NCBI RefSeq assembly: GCF_014696345.1
Contig: NZ_JACJPY010000003.1
Span: 1 to 64,000 of the forward strand
Direction of reading: 5' to 3'
Source of the DNA: Pseudanabaena cinerea FACHB-1277
GTDB lineage: Bacteria; Cyanobacteriota; Cyanobacteriia; Pseudanabaenales; Pseudanabaenaceae
DNA length: 64,000 nucleotides
The notes below the pieces were generated by a model that saw only the letters and a program-made list of their open reading frames with translations, did no database searches and was not told the origin of the DNA. Positions 42,463-51,231 of this stretch are shown here, in pieces. How positions within the stretch are numbered: position 1 is the first letter of the stretch; each line of letters starts with the position of its first letter. Made by a program: the position numbers and the translations under genes.

Positions 42463-42924
42463 GTGACTCAATCGATTTCTCATAAATCTCTATATGAGTC
42501 TGACTTCCTTTTGTGGACTCAAGATACGATCGCCAAGCTTAAGGCGAAGGATTTTGACCATGTTGACTTAGAAAATTTATTAGAGGAGATTGAGGCTTTG
42601 GGTAATTCCTATCGTGATGAATTAGCAAGCCGTTTAGAAACCCTAATTGAGCATTGTCTCAAGCGCCTTTATGTGGATATGCCCCAAGAGTTTAATGGCT
42701 GGGAACGCACCATTAGGGAACAACGCCGCCGAATTAAACGAAGGCTGCAAAAGACTCCTAGCTTAAGAACTCTATGGGATGAGTTTATATTAGAGGCTTT
42801 TGAATTTGCCTTAGAAACCGTCAGAGATGATTATTCACAATATCAATTTCCTGACACATGGCAATATGATCTAGATATCGATACAATCCTAAATATTGAT
42901 TTTTGGGTTAATTGTCAGGAATAA
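42463..42924 (+). CDS. DUF29 family protein, second of two, GTG start
   Basis: A 153-residue DUF29 protein parallel to its neighbour: LYESDFLLWTQDTIAKLKAKDF, HVDLENLLEEIEAL, RLETLIEHCLKRLYVDMP, FPDTWQYDLDIDTILN. An AAGGAG sequence eight bases before the GTG at 42463 marks that codon as the start; the ATG at 42433 lies inside the previous gene. The two proteins are tandem paralogues. recG follows 22 bases later. Confidence 0.88.
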   Translation: MTQSISHKSLYESDFLLWTQDTIAKLKAKDFDHVDLENLLEEIEALGNSYRDELASRLETLIEHCLKRLYVDMPQEFNGWERTIREQRRRIKRRLQKTPSLRTLWDEFILEAFEFALETVRDDYSQYQFPDTWQYDLDIDTILNIDFWVNCQE

Positions 42925-42946
42925 TGCAGTTACCAATTTATCCCTA

Positions 42947-45409
42947 ATGTCCTTAGATCTCAACCGTCTGCAACAAGCGCTCAGTGTTGAAGCTGAGCGA
43001 GGTTTCCCGAACTTGCAGGGCAAGCAATTTCTGTTTGCTGATTTTTTGGCAATGAGTTTGCAGCAAGAATTACCTGAAAGTTGGGAAGCGAGCGATCGCC
43101 TGCAAGCACAAACCCTTGCCAGTCAATTTGCCAAATATCAAGAACTGTCATTGGGGCGGCGGCAACATCTCATAGCAGAGACGCGGCGACTGCTCTATGA
43201 GGTGCGCCGTCGTGAAATTGCCGAGGCTAGTCCAGCCCCTGTCGCCAAAATCAAAAAGCCCAAAACCGAAGCGATCGCGGCGACGGAGCCAAAAAGCGAG
43301 AAAAAAATTACCCTTGATATGGAGCTAAAGTACTTAGAGGGGGTTGGCTCCTATGTGGCACAAAAATTTAAATTGTTAGAGCTGAACACGGTCCGCGATG
43401 TCCTCAGTTACTATCCCCGCGACCATATTGACTATGCGCGTCAAATTCCCATTCGCGATCTTAAGGATGGCGACACGGTAACGGTAATCGGCACGATTAA
43501 AAAATTTAACTGCTTCACCAGTCCCAAAAATCCTAATCTCACGATTGTGGAAATTATTTTGCGGGATCATACGGGACAGATTAAATTATCAAGGTTCTGG
43601 ACGGGTAAGCGTTATGCTAATCGCGGTTGGCAAGAAACCCAAAAGAAACTCTATCCCCAAGGTTGTACCGTGGCGGCTTCGGGGGTGGTCAAACAGAGCA
43701 AATATGGCTTGACCCTCGAAAATTATGAAGTGGAAGTTCTTGAACATACCCAAGATACAATTCAATCGAAAACCGTGGGGCGGGTTGTGCCAGTCTATCC
43801 CCTAACGGAAGGCATTACGCCAGAGGCAATTCGCCGCCTAGTGGTGCAATGTCTGCCTGCGGTTTCGCAAATAGTTGACCCCATGCCCGATCGCTTGCTA
43901 TCTGATTATAAAATGATGCCCCTTGCCGAAGCGATCGCCCAAGTGCATTATCCAGACAACAGCGATCGCCTAGAGCAGTCCGTCATTCGCCTCACCTTTG
44001 ACAAATACTTCTATCGCCGCCTTGTTTCCCTCTATCGTCGCCAACAGCAAAAGGCAATTCATTTTGTGCCGCAAACTTCAGCGATCGCCGAACTCGAAAA
44101 ATTACTTCCCTTTGAATTAACCAATGCCCAAAAGCGGGTAGTTGCAGAAATTCGCGCCGACCTGCAAGGGAATACCCCGATGAACCGTTTAGTGCAGGGA
44201 GATGTTGGCTCTGGGAAGACGATTGTGGCGGTATATGCGTTGTTAACGGCGATCGAGGCAGGCTATCAAACTGCACTCATGGCTCCCACCGAAGTCCTCA
44301 CCGAGCAGCATTACCGTAAAATTGTCGAATGGTTTATGCAGTTAAATCTGCCTGTGGAACTGCTCACTGGTTCCACTAAAACCGCCAAACGCCGCGAAAT
44401 CCTCAGACAATTGGCAACGGGGGAATTGCCCTTGGTAATAGGAACCCATGCCCTAATTCAAGATACAGTCAACTTTGCGCGGTTGGGCTTAGCCGTCATC
44501 GATGAGCAGCATCGTTTTGGCAGGGATCAGCGATCGCGCCTTCTGCAAAAAGGCGCAGATCCCCATGTTCTGATCATGACCGCCACCCCCATTCCCCGCA
44601 CCCTCTATTTAACCAATTCCGAAATCGAAGTTAGTATCATTGACGAGTTGCCCCCTGGACGCAAACCAATCCAAACCGTAATTCTCAAACCTTCACAACG
44701 CAAGGATGCCTATGATTTGATGCGGCGGGAAATTGCTCAGGGTCGTCAAGTCTATATCGTCTTCCCCTTAGTGGAGGAGTCGGAAAAAATGGAAGACATC
44801 AAAGCGGCAACACAGGAACGTGAACATTTGCAAAATGTAGTATTTCCCAATTTCCAAATCGGAATCTTGCATGGTCAAATGTCTTCAGCAGAAAAAGATG
44901 AGGCAATTAGTACCTTTCGGCGCGGCGAAACCCAGATTCTAGTAGCGACAACGGTTGTGGAAGTTGGTGTCGATATCCCCAATGCCTCAGTGATGTTGAT
45001 CGAACACGCCGATCGCTTTGGCTTAGCGCAACTGCACCAACTCAGAGGCAGAGTGGGGCGCGGCGCGGCGCAGTCCTATTGTCTATTGCTCAGCAGTTCC
45101 AAATCCGTCACCGCACAGGAGCGCTTACAGGTGCTTGAGCAGTCGCAGGATGGCTTCTTTATTGCAGAACGCGACTTTCAAATGCGGGGCAAGGGCAAAG
45201 ATGAAGGTACAGAGCAGTCTGGACACGCAGGCTTCTCCATTGAGGATCGGCTCACCGATGAGGCAGCCCGCCAAGAAATCTTCCAAATTGCCCGTCAAGC
45301 TGCGGAGCGAATTATTAAAAAAGATGCCAGTTTAGAGCATTTTCCATTACTCAAACGCGAGTTTGAGGCACATTACCAGCGCCTCCAAGGTGGCGCAATA
45401 TTTACATAA
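42947..45409 (+). CDS. recG: ATP-dependent DNA helicase RecG
   Basis: RecG remodels stalled replication forks and Holliday junctions. The 820-residue protein has an N-terminal cyanobacterial extension of about 110 residues, the wedge/OB region (YPRDHIDYARQIPIRDLKDGDTVTVIG), and helicase motifs: GDVGSGKT (I), APTEVL (Ia), DEQHRFG (II, DExH as DEQH), MTATPIPRTL (III), and ATTVVEVGVDIPNA and HQLRGRVGRG (V, VI). The final domain has FQMRGKG. I start at ATG 42947 (MSLDLNRLQ); the frame is open from 42896 but would overlap the DUF29 gene. Complete and probably active. Confidence 0.96.
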   Translation: MSLDLNRLQQALSVEAERGFPNLQGKQFLFADFLAMSLQQELPESWEASDRLQAQTLASQFAKYQELSLGRRQHLIAETRRLLYEVRRREIAEASPAPVAKIKKPKTEAIAATEPKSEKKITLDMELKYLEGVGSYVAQKFKLLELNTVRDVLSYYPRDHIDYARQIPIRDLKDGDTVTVIGTIKKFNCFTSPKNPNLTIVEIILRDHTGQIKLSRFWTGKRYANRGWQETQKKLYPQGCTVAASGVVKQSKYGLTLENYEVEVLEHTQDTIQSKTVGRVVPVYPLTEGITPEAIRRLVVQCLPAVSQIVDPMPDRLLSDYKMMPLAEAIAQVHYPDNSDRLEQSVIRLTFDKYFYRRLVSLYRRQQQKAIHFVPQTSAIAELEKLLPFELTNAQKRVVAEIRADLQGNTPMNRLVQGDVGSGKTIVAVYALLTAIEAGYQTALMAPTEVLTEQHYRKIVEWFMQLNLPVELLTGSTKTAKRREILRQLATGELPLVIGTHALIQDTVNFARLGLAVIDEQHRFGRDQRSRLLQKGADPHVLIMTATPIPRTLYLTNSEIEVSIIDELPPGRKPIQTVILKPSQRKDAYDLMRREIAQGRQVYIVFPLVEESEKMEDIKAATQEREHLQNVVFPNFQIGILHGQMSSAEKDEAISTFRRGETQILVATTVVEVGVDIPNASVMLIEHADRFGLAQLHQLRGRVGRGAAQSYCLLLSSSKSVTAQERLQVLEQSQDGFFIAERDFQMRGKGKDEGTEQSGHAGFSIEDRLTDEAARQEIFQIARQAAERIIKKDASLEHFPLLKREFEAHYQRLQGGAIFT

Positions 45410-45599
45410 AATTGATTACTCCAATCAGCGCCAATGCTGGCGGAGCTAAGGTTTCGGGCTGGCACAGAGGCACAGCCCCTACAAAACCCTACAAAACTGA
45501 ATTATTCAAGTATGGTCAATCCTCCTGTGGTTGCTATGCTTGGCTAGCAGCTTTCAGGATTTTTATTAACTTGGGCTTGAGCGCAATGCGCTGTAGAAG

Positions 45600-45682
45600 T
45601 GGGGGTAAAGGGACTTGAACCCTTACGATCTTACGATCAACGGATTTTAAGTCCGTAGCGTCTACCATTCCGCCATACCCCC
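45600..45682 (-). tRNA. trnL: tRNA-Leu (anticodon UAA), without intron
   Basis: The minus strand folds as a class II tRNA. The 7-base acceptor stem is GGGGGTA/TACCCCC with discriminator A. The anticodon stem is GGA/TCC with loop CTTAAAA, so the anticodon is UAA. A long variable arm (TTGATCGTAAGATCG) and T arm AGGGTTCAAGTCCCT follow. CCA is not encoded. Many cyanobacteria carry a group I intron in this anticodon loop; here the loop is uninterrupted. Confidence 0.95.
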
Positions 45683-45926
45683 TTAGGGCTTTGTCATTCT
45701 AACCTGAAATGTGCAAACTTTGCACAAAATCACAAAATATTTTAAGCCAATTAAAAAATAAAGTTTCGTCAAATAAAGTTTCGTCAAATTAACTACTCAC
45801 TTCCCGATCAAGGATCATCGGTGAGACGCAAAGCACCGCACCGCTAATCCTTGGCTTTTAATGTCTATCTTTAGGCTGGGAAGGGAGTAGCTCCTTGAAG
45901 TACTAGTAAAATTTCATGATTTAGTG

Positions 45927-46994
45927 TTACCTTGACTTTTGTGGGATTTTTTTATCGATATCTTGGATGGCTTTTTCATGATCATCGAGGGTGCGACTAA
46001 ACACATGACTACCATCAAACCTAGCCACAAAGAATAAATAGTCTGTGCTGGCAGGATCAAGAGTTGCCTTGAGGCTCGCTAAACCAACCGATGCGATCGC
46101 CCCTGGGGGTAAACCTTCATTAAGATAGGTATTATAGGGAGAAGGCATTCTTACCTGTTCTAGGGTAAGGGGACTCTCAGGGGTCTGCTTAATATTAAAA
46201 GCATATTCCACGGTTGGATCGGACTCTAATCGCATATTACGGCGGAGACGATTCCAAAATACACCCGCAATCAGCGATCGCTCTGATTCAATTACCGCCT
46301 CTTTTTCGACAATGCTGGCTAAAGTGACCCAATCTGCCAAGCTAATCTTCACCTTGGGCTTACTAGCTTGATCTTCACGATATAACTTAAGTGCAACCTG
46401 TTCAAATCGATCTAGCATTAAATCAATGATCCGATCAGGGGTTGCCTCAGAGGGCAAGATTTGATAGGTGTCGGGAAACAGAAAGCCCTCTAAGCTAGGA
46501 ATATTATTGGGCAGCCAATCACGTCTTTTAGGGCTAAGCCTCTGAGTTGCTGCCACAAACTCGGCAGCAGTAAAAAACTTTTCCTTTTCAAATAGCTCTG
46601 CCATCTGTGCGATCGACCAACCTTCGGGAATAGTAAACCTTACTTCCGTAGATTTGGCGGTGCGGATTTGAGCAACTACTTCAGACAAAGACTGATTGGT
46701 GGCAAAGTCATAGGTTCCTGATCGCAAAACCACTGACTGCTCACCTCTTATAGACAACCATTGCAACCAAAGACGTAACGCCAGACTAGAGCGAATTACG
46801 CCTGCTGATTCTAACTCTTGTGCGATCGCTTGGGTGGGCATGCCATCGTCTATGGTCAGCCTGATTTTTGTACCCAAGCTACTCGGTGCTGCACTTGCCC
46901 AGATCCACCAATAGCTACTGGCGACAGTCGCCGCAGCGATGGTTATAGGCAGCGCAGCACCGTAGAATAGCCAATTAGGAATCTTCTTCGGCAT
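45927..46994 (-). CDS. mltG: Endolytic murein transglycosylase MltG (YceG-like)
   Basis: Cuts nascent glycan strands of peptidoglycan and so ends their elongation. The product of about 355 residues has one N-terminal membrane anchor (FYGAALPITIAAATVASSYWW), a LysM-like first part (TIDDGMPTQAIAQELESAGVI), and the catalytic YceG domain with EGFLFPDTY, the catalytic Glu in ASIVEKEA, LESDPTVEYAF and SPYNTYLNEGLPPGAIASVG. ATG 46994 (MPKKIPNW) is preferred; ATG 47012 is also open. Either start overlaps the end of the DUF3727 gene, indicating coupling. Confidence 0.93.
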   Translation of the reverse strand: MPKKIPNWLFYGAALPITIAAATVASSYWWIWASAAPSSLGTKIRLTIDDGMPTQAIAQELESAGVIRSSLALRLWLQWLSIRGEQSVVLRSGTYDFATNQSLSEVVAQIRTAKSTEVRFTIPEGWSIAQMAELFEKEKFFTAAEFVAATQRLSPKRRDWLPNNIPSLEGFLFPDTYQILPSEATPDRIIDLMLDRFEQVALKLYREDQASKPKVKISLADWVTLASIVEKEAVIESERSLIAGVFWNRLRRNMRLESDPTVEYAFNIKQTPESPLTLEQVRMPSPYNTYLNEGLPPGAIASVGLASLKATLDPASTDYLFFVARFDGSHVFSRTLDDHEKAIQDIDKKIPQKSR

Positions 46995-47529
46995 CTTCTG
47001 TGCTAAGAACATGGTCTAAATATTTTTCCACATAGGGTTCCAGAGCGTTCATCTCCTCAGGGGTAAGAATTTCTGGAAGTCCACCTGTGCCAACTTTGGC
47101 AATAAACATTAGAGGATCAAGGGCAGTGAAGACGGAAAAAGCTTGTTCTTCATAGTAGAAATGAGCTAGCTCTTGAAATTCACTACAGTTGCCATCCTCT
47201 TCCGTATCAATCTCGATGATGTCCTCTTCCGTTGGTTCAGGCAAGTCGCCCTCAACGGTCAAAGTATAGGCAGAGCGCCGCAGGGTCAGGTTTTGTTCTG
47301 ACAAAACAGCCTGAGCAGTCGCAAAAATTACATCGATCTCTTCCTCGGTGACATCGGCTAATTCTGTCTCCTCTTCGTCATCAGTTTCTTGCCATGCAAA
47401 GATTTGCACAGAGAAATCTACTGGTTGCAGTAGCAAATATTCGGTGCTTTCTACTTTAAAAGTAGTTTCTACAGTGCAAGGCAAGGTCTTACCTGCATCA
47501 TCCGTAAGTACGATCGTCGATCCTTCCAT
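46975..47529 (-). CDS. DUF3727 (DUF1292-like) cyanobacterial/plastid protein
   Basis: A 184-residue acidic protein of the DUF3727 family, found in cyanobacteria and plant plastids, function unknown. The N-terminal DUF1292-type domain (IVLTDDAGKTLPCTVETTF, EYLLLQPVDFSVQIFAW) is followed by an acidic linker and the DUF3727 domain (LSEQNLTLRRSAYTLTVEGDLPE, FYYEEQAFSVFTALDPLMFIAK). It overlaps the start of mltG by about 20 bases. The pairing with mltG in this order is common in cyanobacteria as far as I recall. Confidence 0.9.
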   Translation of the reverse strand: MEGSTIVLTDDAGKTLPCTVETTFKVESTEYLLLQPVDFSVQIFAWQETDDEEETELADVTEEEIDVIFATAQAVLSEQNLTLRRSAYTLTVEGDLPEPTEEDIIEIDTEEDGNCSEFQELAHFYYEEQAFSVFTALDPLMFIAKVGTGGLPEILTPEEMNALEPYVEKYLDHVLSTEDAEEDS

Positions 47530-47647
47530 AGATTGCTGTTTTGTATCCTATAGCACTACTGACCTAGAGAAACCCTTTTGTACAAGGCTTTTGGCACTGC
47601 TAAGCATTATGACAGCAAAGGGGACATACAGTGCTTGACGTGACAAT

Positions 47648-47714
47648 AAAAAGCCAAAAATGGTTGTGGCGGTTAGTGCCATAAGTTAATTGCCATCAGC
47701 ACTTTCGGCTTTTT
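47648..47714 (-). terminator. Terminator of ruvX
   Basis: On the minus strand, AAAAAGCC (47707-47714 complement) pairs with GGCTTTTT (47648-47655 complement). It encloses an inner GTGCTGATGGC...GCAC stem and ends in a T run. It starts at the ruvX stop codon. The loop is long, so efficiency is uncertain. Confidence 0.55.
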
Positions 47715-48135
47715 AGGGTTGGCGTTTAATCGCTAGCCATTGCTGCAAAATTAGGGCGGCGGCTTTGCGATCGATCATTTCTTTGTTGTACCTTGTGGAT
47801 ATGCCCTGCGATCGCATCATTTCCTCAGCTTCAAAGGAGGTCAGACGCTCATCGACAAATTCTAAAAGTAGCCCCAGTTGCTTGGTGGCGCTATGGGCAA
47901 ATTTTTGGACTTGTTTGGCTTGAAAGCCAAGGGAGCCATCCATGTTGTAGGGCAGTCCAACTACAAGGGTATCAATATTCCGCTCTTGAATTAATGATTG
48001 CAGGATTGCCATATCCTCATCCCATGATTTACGAATGATCGTGGTAATGCCATGCACTGATATACCGAGGCGATCGCATCCTGCCACGCCGATGCGTTTG
48101 CGCCCCACATCTAAACCTAGCGCTGCATATTGCAT
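47713..48135 (-). CDS. ruvX: Putative pre-16S rRNA nuclease / Holliday junction resolvase-like YqgF
   Basis: A 140-residue RNase H-fold protein of the YqgF/RuvX family: LGLDVGRKRIGVAGCD (first catalytic Asp), TLVVGLPYNMDGSLG, FVDERLTSFEAEE, and the final Asp in DRKAAALILQQWL. In E. coli the homologue matures the 16S rRNA 5' end. The start at ATG 48135 (MQYAALGLDVG) is preferred; the frame opens at an upstream TTG 48156. GGGAG lies unusually close to the ATG. Separated from eda by 79 bases. Confidence 0.93.
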   Translation of the reverse strand: MQYAALGLDVGRKRIGVAGCDRLGISVHGITTIIRKSWDEDMAILQSLIQERNIDTLVVGLPYNMDGSLGFQAKQVQKFAHSATKQLGLLLEFVDERLTSFEAEEMMRSQGISTRYNKEMIDRKAAALILQQWLAIKRQP

Positions 48136-48213
48136 AACTCCCTTGCTCTTGATCAAAATTAAGTATTAAGTGGGGACGATTTCTACCCCTTTAATAAATT
48201 CTATCGTTTCTAG

Positions 48214-48855
48214 CTAATTTCTTTGAAAAGGCTGCACCTTCTGAATTAGAGTCCGCGATCGCGCAATAATCGTTGTCCAGTCATCATCGGCGATCGCTTG
48301 TGGCGAAAATAGGTGCTTGGAGATGCCGATGGCGATCGCCCCTGCCGCTAAAAACTGCTCAGCTTCATCGATGGTAATGCCCCCAGTCGGAATCAAAGGA
48401 ATATCCCGTAGTACAGGGTGCAAAAATCGTAAATAATCAACGCCGCCCATCACTTTAATCGGGAAGATCTTCACGGCGGCGGCTCCCGCTTGCCAAGCTG
48501 TGACGATTTCGGTTGGGGTCAGCGCTCCCGCGATTACAGGAATATTATGCTCTAAGCCCTTAGCGATTAAGGCGCAATCGGTGTGGGGCGTAAATATAAA
48601 GCTGCAACCACAGGCGATCGCCCTTGCCGCCATGTCTAAATCGAGGATTGTACCAGTACCAATTTTGCAATCGGGGAGTTCTTGCTGCAACTTCGGGATC
48701 AAAGACTCAGCGCGATCGGTATTCCAAGTAATCTCGATTAATTTGATCCCACCTGCCGCCGCCGCAAGTGCCATTTCCCTTGCGGTAGCCGCACTATCAG
48801 CGCGAATTACGGCAATGAGGCGATGTTGCTGCAATAAGTTCAGCCAAGAATTCAC
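48214..48855 (-). CDS. eda: 2-keto-3-deoxy-6-phosphogluconate (KDPG/KHG) aldolase
   Basis: Splits KDPG into pyruvate and glyceraldehyde 3-phosphate in the Entner-Doudoroff route, which operates in several cyanobacteria. The 213-residue class I aldolase has EITWNT (catalytic Glu about 41), IGTGTILD, FIFTPHTD and the Schiff-base Lys in VKIFPIK (about 129). A phosphate-binding IPTGGITIDEAEQFLAAGAIAIGIS follows. No edd gene is seen in the window. Alternative substrates such as 4-hydroxy-2-oxoglutarate are possible. Confidence 0.94.
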   Translation of the reverse strand: MNSWLNLLQQHRLIAVIRADSAATAREMALAAAAGGIKLIEITWNTDRAESLIPKLQQELPDCKIGTGTILDLDMAARAIACGCSFIFTPHTDCALIAKGLEHNIPVIAGALTPTEIVTAWQAGAAAVKIFPIKVMGGVDYLRFLHPVLRDIPLIPTGGITIDEAEQFLAAGAIAIGISKHLFSPQAIADDDWTTIIARSRTLIQKVQPFQRN

Positions 48856-49295
48856 AGGATTTTAAAGGATTTTGTATTGTTGTGATACAGATCATGACAC
48901 AAACAATTTACTTTGTAATTCTTTTGGCATTATTGACAAATGTTTACATTCATTGTGTTATATTAGTATAGCCAAATTTAAGGCATCATTAGGCAGCTTG
49001 GCTCAGGTGGTTAGAGCGACGGTCTCATAATCCGTAGGTCCCGGGTTCAAATCCCGGAGCTGCTATATATATTGCAAAGCACTAACTTAATCCCCAAAGA
49101 AATTTTTGAAAGTTGTAATTTGTGCCAACTTTACAAGATTCTCTCTATTAAACCAAGTCTCAATAGGCTGTTACTACAGTGCTACTACATTTATCAGGAT
49201 TATGTAAGCGAACATTTCTTGTCTAGCCTTCTCACTGAATAAGTTGTTCATGATAGTATGTAAGCAATTTATTCCCTAGCGCAAAGGACAAGATT
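48856..49295. other. Intergenic region around the CAU tRNA
   Basis: The 440 bases between eda and vipp1 hold one tRNA gene (48992-49065). An AT-rich TATATTAGTATA segment just upstream (about 48959-48970) would suit its -10 element. The remaining 230 bases before vipp1 show no reading frame or clear hairpin; the vipp1 promoter must lie there. Confidence 0.6.
48992..49065 (+). tRNA. tRNA with anticodon CAU (elongator Met, or Ile after lysidine modification)
   Basis: A 74-base cloverleaf. The acceptor is GGCAGCT/AGCTGCT, with a G-U first pair, and discriminator A. The D arm is GGCTCAGGTGGTTAGAGC. The anticodon stem ACGGT/ATCCGT region encloses loop CTCATAA, anticodon CAU. The T arm is CCGGGTTCAAATCCCGG. 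The paired first position argues against initiator tRNA. Distinguishing Met from Ile2 needs comparison of identity bases. CCA is not encoded. Confidence 0.93.
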
Positions 49296-50060
49296 ATGGG
49301 ATTACTCGATCGCATTGGCATGGTAGTCAAGTCCAATGTAAATGCAATGGTTACGGCTGCTGAAGACCCAGAAAAAATTCTAGAGCAATCAATCATTGAT
49401 ATGCAAGAAGACTTGGTGCAGTTGCGCCAAGCTGTCGCGCAATCGATGGCTGCGCTCAAGCGTCAAGAACAACAATACAACCAGAGTGCGGCTGATGCCC
49501 TCAAGTGGGAAAAGAATGCAATGTTGGCGCTTCAGAAAGGTGATGAAAACCTAGCAAGAGAAGCGTTGAACCGCAAAAAAAGTTTTGCTGATACGGCGGC
49601 AACTCTCAAGGTTGGACTAGATCAGCAGACAGGTCAGGTGGAGGCTCTCAAGAAGAATTTGATTGCGATTGAAGGCAAGATTTCGGAAGCAAAAACCAAG
49701 AAAGAAATGCTGAAAGCGCGGTTGCAGTCGGCTAAAGCTCAGGAAAACCTCAACAATATGTTGGGCAAGGTAAATACAAATTCGGCTGCTGCAACCTTTG
49801 AGCGGATGGAAGAGCGAGTTTTAATGGCTGAAGCTAAGGCTAGTGCTAGCTCAGAGCTAGGCATGGATAATTTAGAGTCCCAGTTTGCTCAGTTGGAGGC
49901 AGGTAATGGGGTTGATGATGAATTGGCGGCGCTCAAGGCAAAGATGATGGGTGGTAGTTCGCCTAGCCAGTCGGCTCTGCCCCCTTCCGATGCAGCTAGA
50001 CCCATGAGTGGTTCAGCGATCGATGCAGAGCTTGAAGCCCTGCGCCGTCAAATGGGTTAA
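49296..50060 (+). CDS. vipp1: Vipp1 (IM30), PspA/ESCRT-III family membrane-remodelling protein
   Basis: Vipp1 forms large rings and rods that maintain thylakoid membranes. The 254-residue protein has the amphipathic N-terminal helix MGLLDRIGMVVKSNVNAM, EDPEKILEQSIIDMQEDL, and a long coiled-coil helical hairpin. After a Pro/Ser-rich linker it ends in the extra helix SAIDAELEALRRQMG. That C-terminal extension distinguishes Vipp1 from bacterial PspA. It stands alone between a tRNA and a strong terminator (50073-50113). Confidence 0.95.
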   Translation: MGLLDRIGMVVKSNVNAMVTAAEDPEKILEQSIIDMQEDLVQLRQAVAQSMAALKRQEQQYNQSAADALKWEKNAMLALQKGDENLAREALNRKKSFADTAATLKVGLDQQTGQVEALKKNLIAIEGKISEAKTKKEMLKARLQSAKAQENLNNMLGKVNTNSAAATFERMEERVLMAEAKASASSELGMDNLESQFAQLEAGNGVDDELAALKAKMMGGSSPSQSALPPSDAARPMSGSAIDAELEALRRQMG

Positions 50061-50072
50061 TTATTTATTCAT

Positions 50073-50113
50073 AAAATAAAAATAGCGGCGCGATGCGCCG
50101 CTATTTTTATTTT
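50073..50113. terminator. Strong bidirectional-type terminator after vipp1
   Basis: A perfect 19-base inverted repeat (50073-50091 and 50095-50113) with loop GAT. The core is AATAGCGGCGC/GCGCCGCTATT, flanked by A-rich and T-rich ends. It begins 13 bases after the vipp1 stop and gives a GC-rich stem with a T tract. Confidence 0.92.
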
Positions 50114-50136
50114 CACTTTCAGTAATTTTTTTTTCT

Positions 50137-51231
50137 ATGCAAAACGCTCGCCCTAAGGCTTTTTTCTTGATCATCGCGATCGCCGCCACCATATCCGCGA
50201 TCGCAGGACTTTTTTTAGAGCAGCAACAGGTGGTTTATGTCAGCCTTGCTGTGGTGTCGGTGATTGTGTTGCCGATTCTTTTGCCACCAATATTTCGGGG
50301 TATTGCCAACTCACCCCTTGGTAGAAACTGGGATGTGAGCTTGGCAAGTATGTTGGCGGCGATCGCCATCCTGATCGCGTTGCATCTTACGGGCTTTGAC
50401 GGGGAATTTAGCCGATGGTTTGACAGCCTGAAATGGGATGCTTTGGGGGCAGTTGGTCAGATTTTGATCGCCATTTTGGCGGTATGGGTGGCATGGCGGC
50501 AAAATGAAATTTCTGAAGAATTAACGGGTCAGCAAAATGTCATCACCCAACAACAAACCATTGACACTTATTTTCAAGGTATTTCTGACTTGGTGTTAGA
50601 TCCGCAAGGGCAGCTAGAGGACTGGCCCCTCGAAAGAGCGATCGCCCAAGCCCGAACTGCGGCAATTCTCGGCGGTTGTGATGCCGATGGACGCGCTAAG
50701 ATTGTGCGGTTTTTGTCGAGTGCCAATTTATTGACACCGCTAAAGCGGGATGGCTTGTTGGGGCGACCAATTTTAGATGGCACTGGGGGCTATGTGGTGG
50801 ATCTCGCCAATGGGGTGAGGGTAGTGAACTTGGGGACGATGCTGGCGGGGCGCGACATGGTTAAATCAGATCTACGGAATACGGATTTGAGTGGTGCGAA
50901 TCTGATCAAAACTAACTTTAGTAGTTGTGACCTGACGGGAGCAAATTTGATGGGGACAGTATTAGTTAAGGCAAATCTGCGGGATACGGATCTAAATCGG
51001 GTTAAGCTATTTTATGGCAAGCTGGAAACCGCCACCCCTCGCGATCGCAGCCATGTGCCGAATTTTGAAACAGGAGAATTTACGGGGGCGGTTGTTGAAG
51101 ATGCTGACTTTAGCAAAGCGGTTGATTTATCAGAAGAAAATCGCCAATATTTATGTGCATGGTCTGGCAAAAAATCCCGTAAAACTGTTCCAGGAGGCTG
51201 TGATGATATTCCAAATAAGTTGGGGCGTTAG
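50137..51231 (+). CDS. Membrane protein with C-terminal pentapeptide repeats
   Basis: A 364-residue protein. Three N-terminal hydrophobic segments (FFLIIAIAATISAIAGLFL, VYVSLAVVSVIVLPILLPPIF, LASMLAAIAILIALHLTGF) and a fourth near 110-125 anchor it in a membrane. After a soluble region come about ten pentapeptide repeats of the A(D/N)LxX type (DLRNTDLSGANLIKTNFSSC...), which form a right-handed beta helix. Function is unknown. The next gene's Shine-Dalgarno lies within its last codons. Confidence 0.88.
   Translation: MQNARPKAFFLIIAIAATISAIAGLFLEQQQVVYVSLAVVSVIVLPILLPPIFRGIANSPLGRNWDVSLASMLAAIAILIALHLTGFDGEFSRWFDSLKWDALGAVGQILIAILAVWVAWRQNEISEELTGQQNVITQQQTIDTYFQGISDLVLDPQGQLEDWPLERAIAQARTAAILGGCDADGRAKIVRFLSSANLLTPLKRDGLLGRPILDGTGGYVVDLANGVRVVNLGTMLAGRDMVKSDLRNTDLSGANLIKTNFSSCDLTGANLMGTVLVKANLRDTDLNRVKLFYGKLETATPRDRSHVPNFETGEFTGAVVEDADFSKAVDLSEENRQYLCAWSGKKSRKTVPGGCDDIPNKLGR

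Noticed and set aside
48992-49065. Initiator tRNA-fMet
   Set aside because: The first acceptor pair is G-U rather than the unpaired C-A of bacterial initiators, and the anticodon stem lacks three consecutive G-C pairs.
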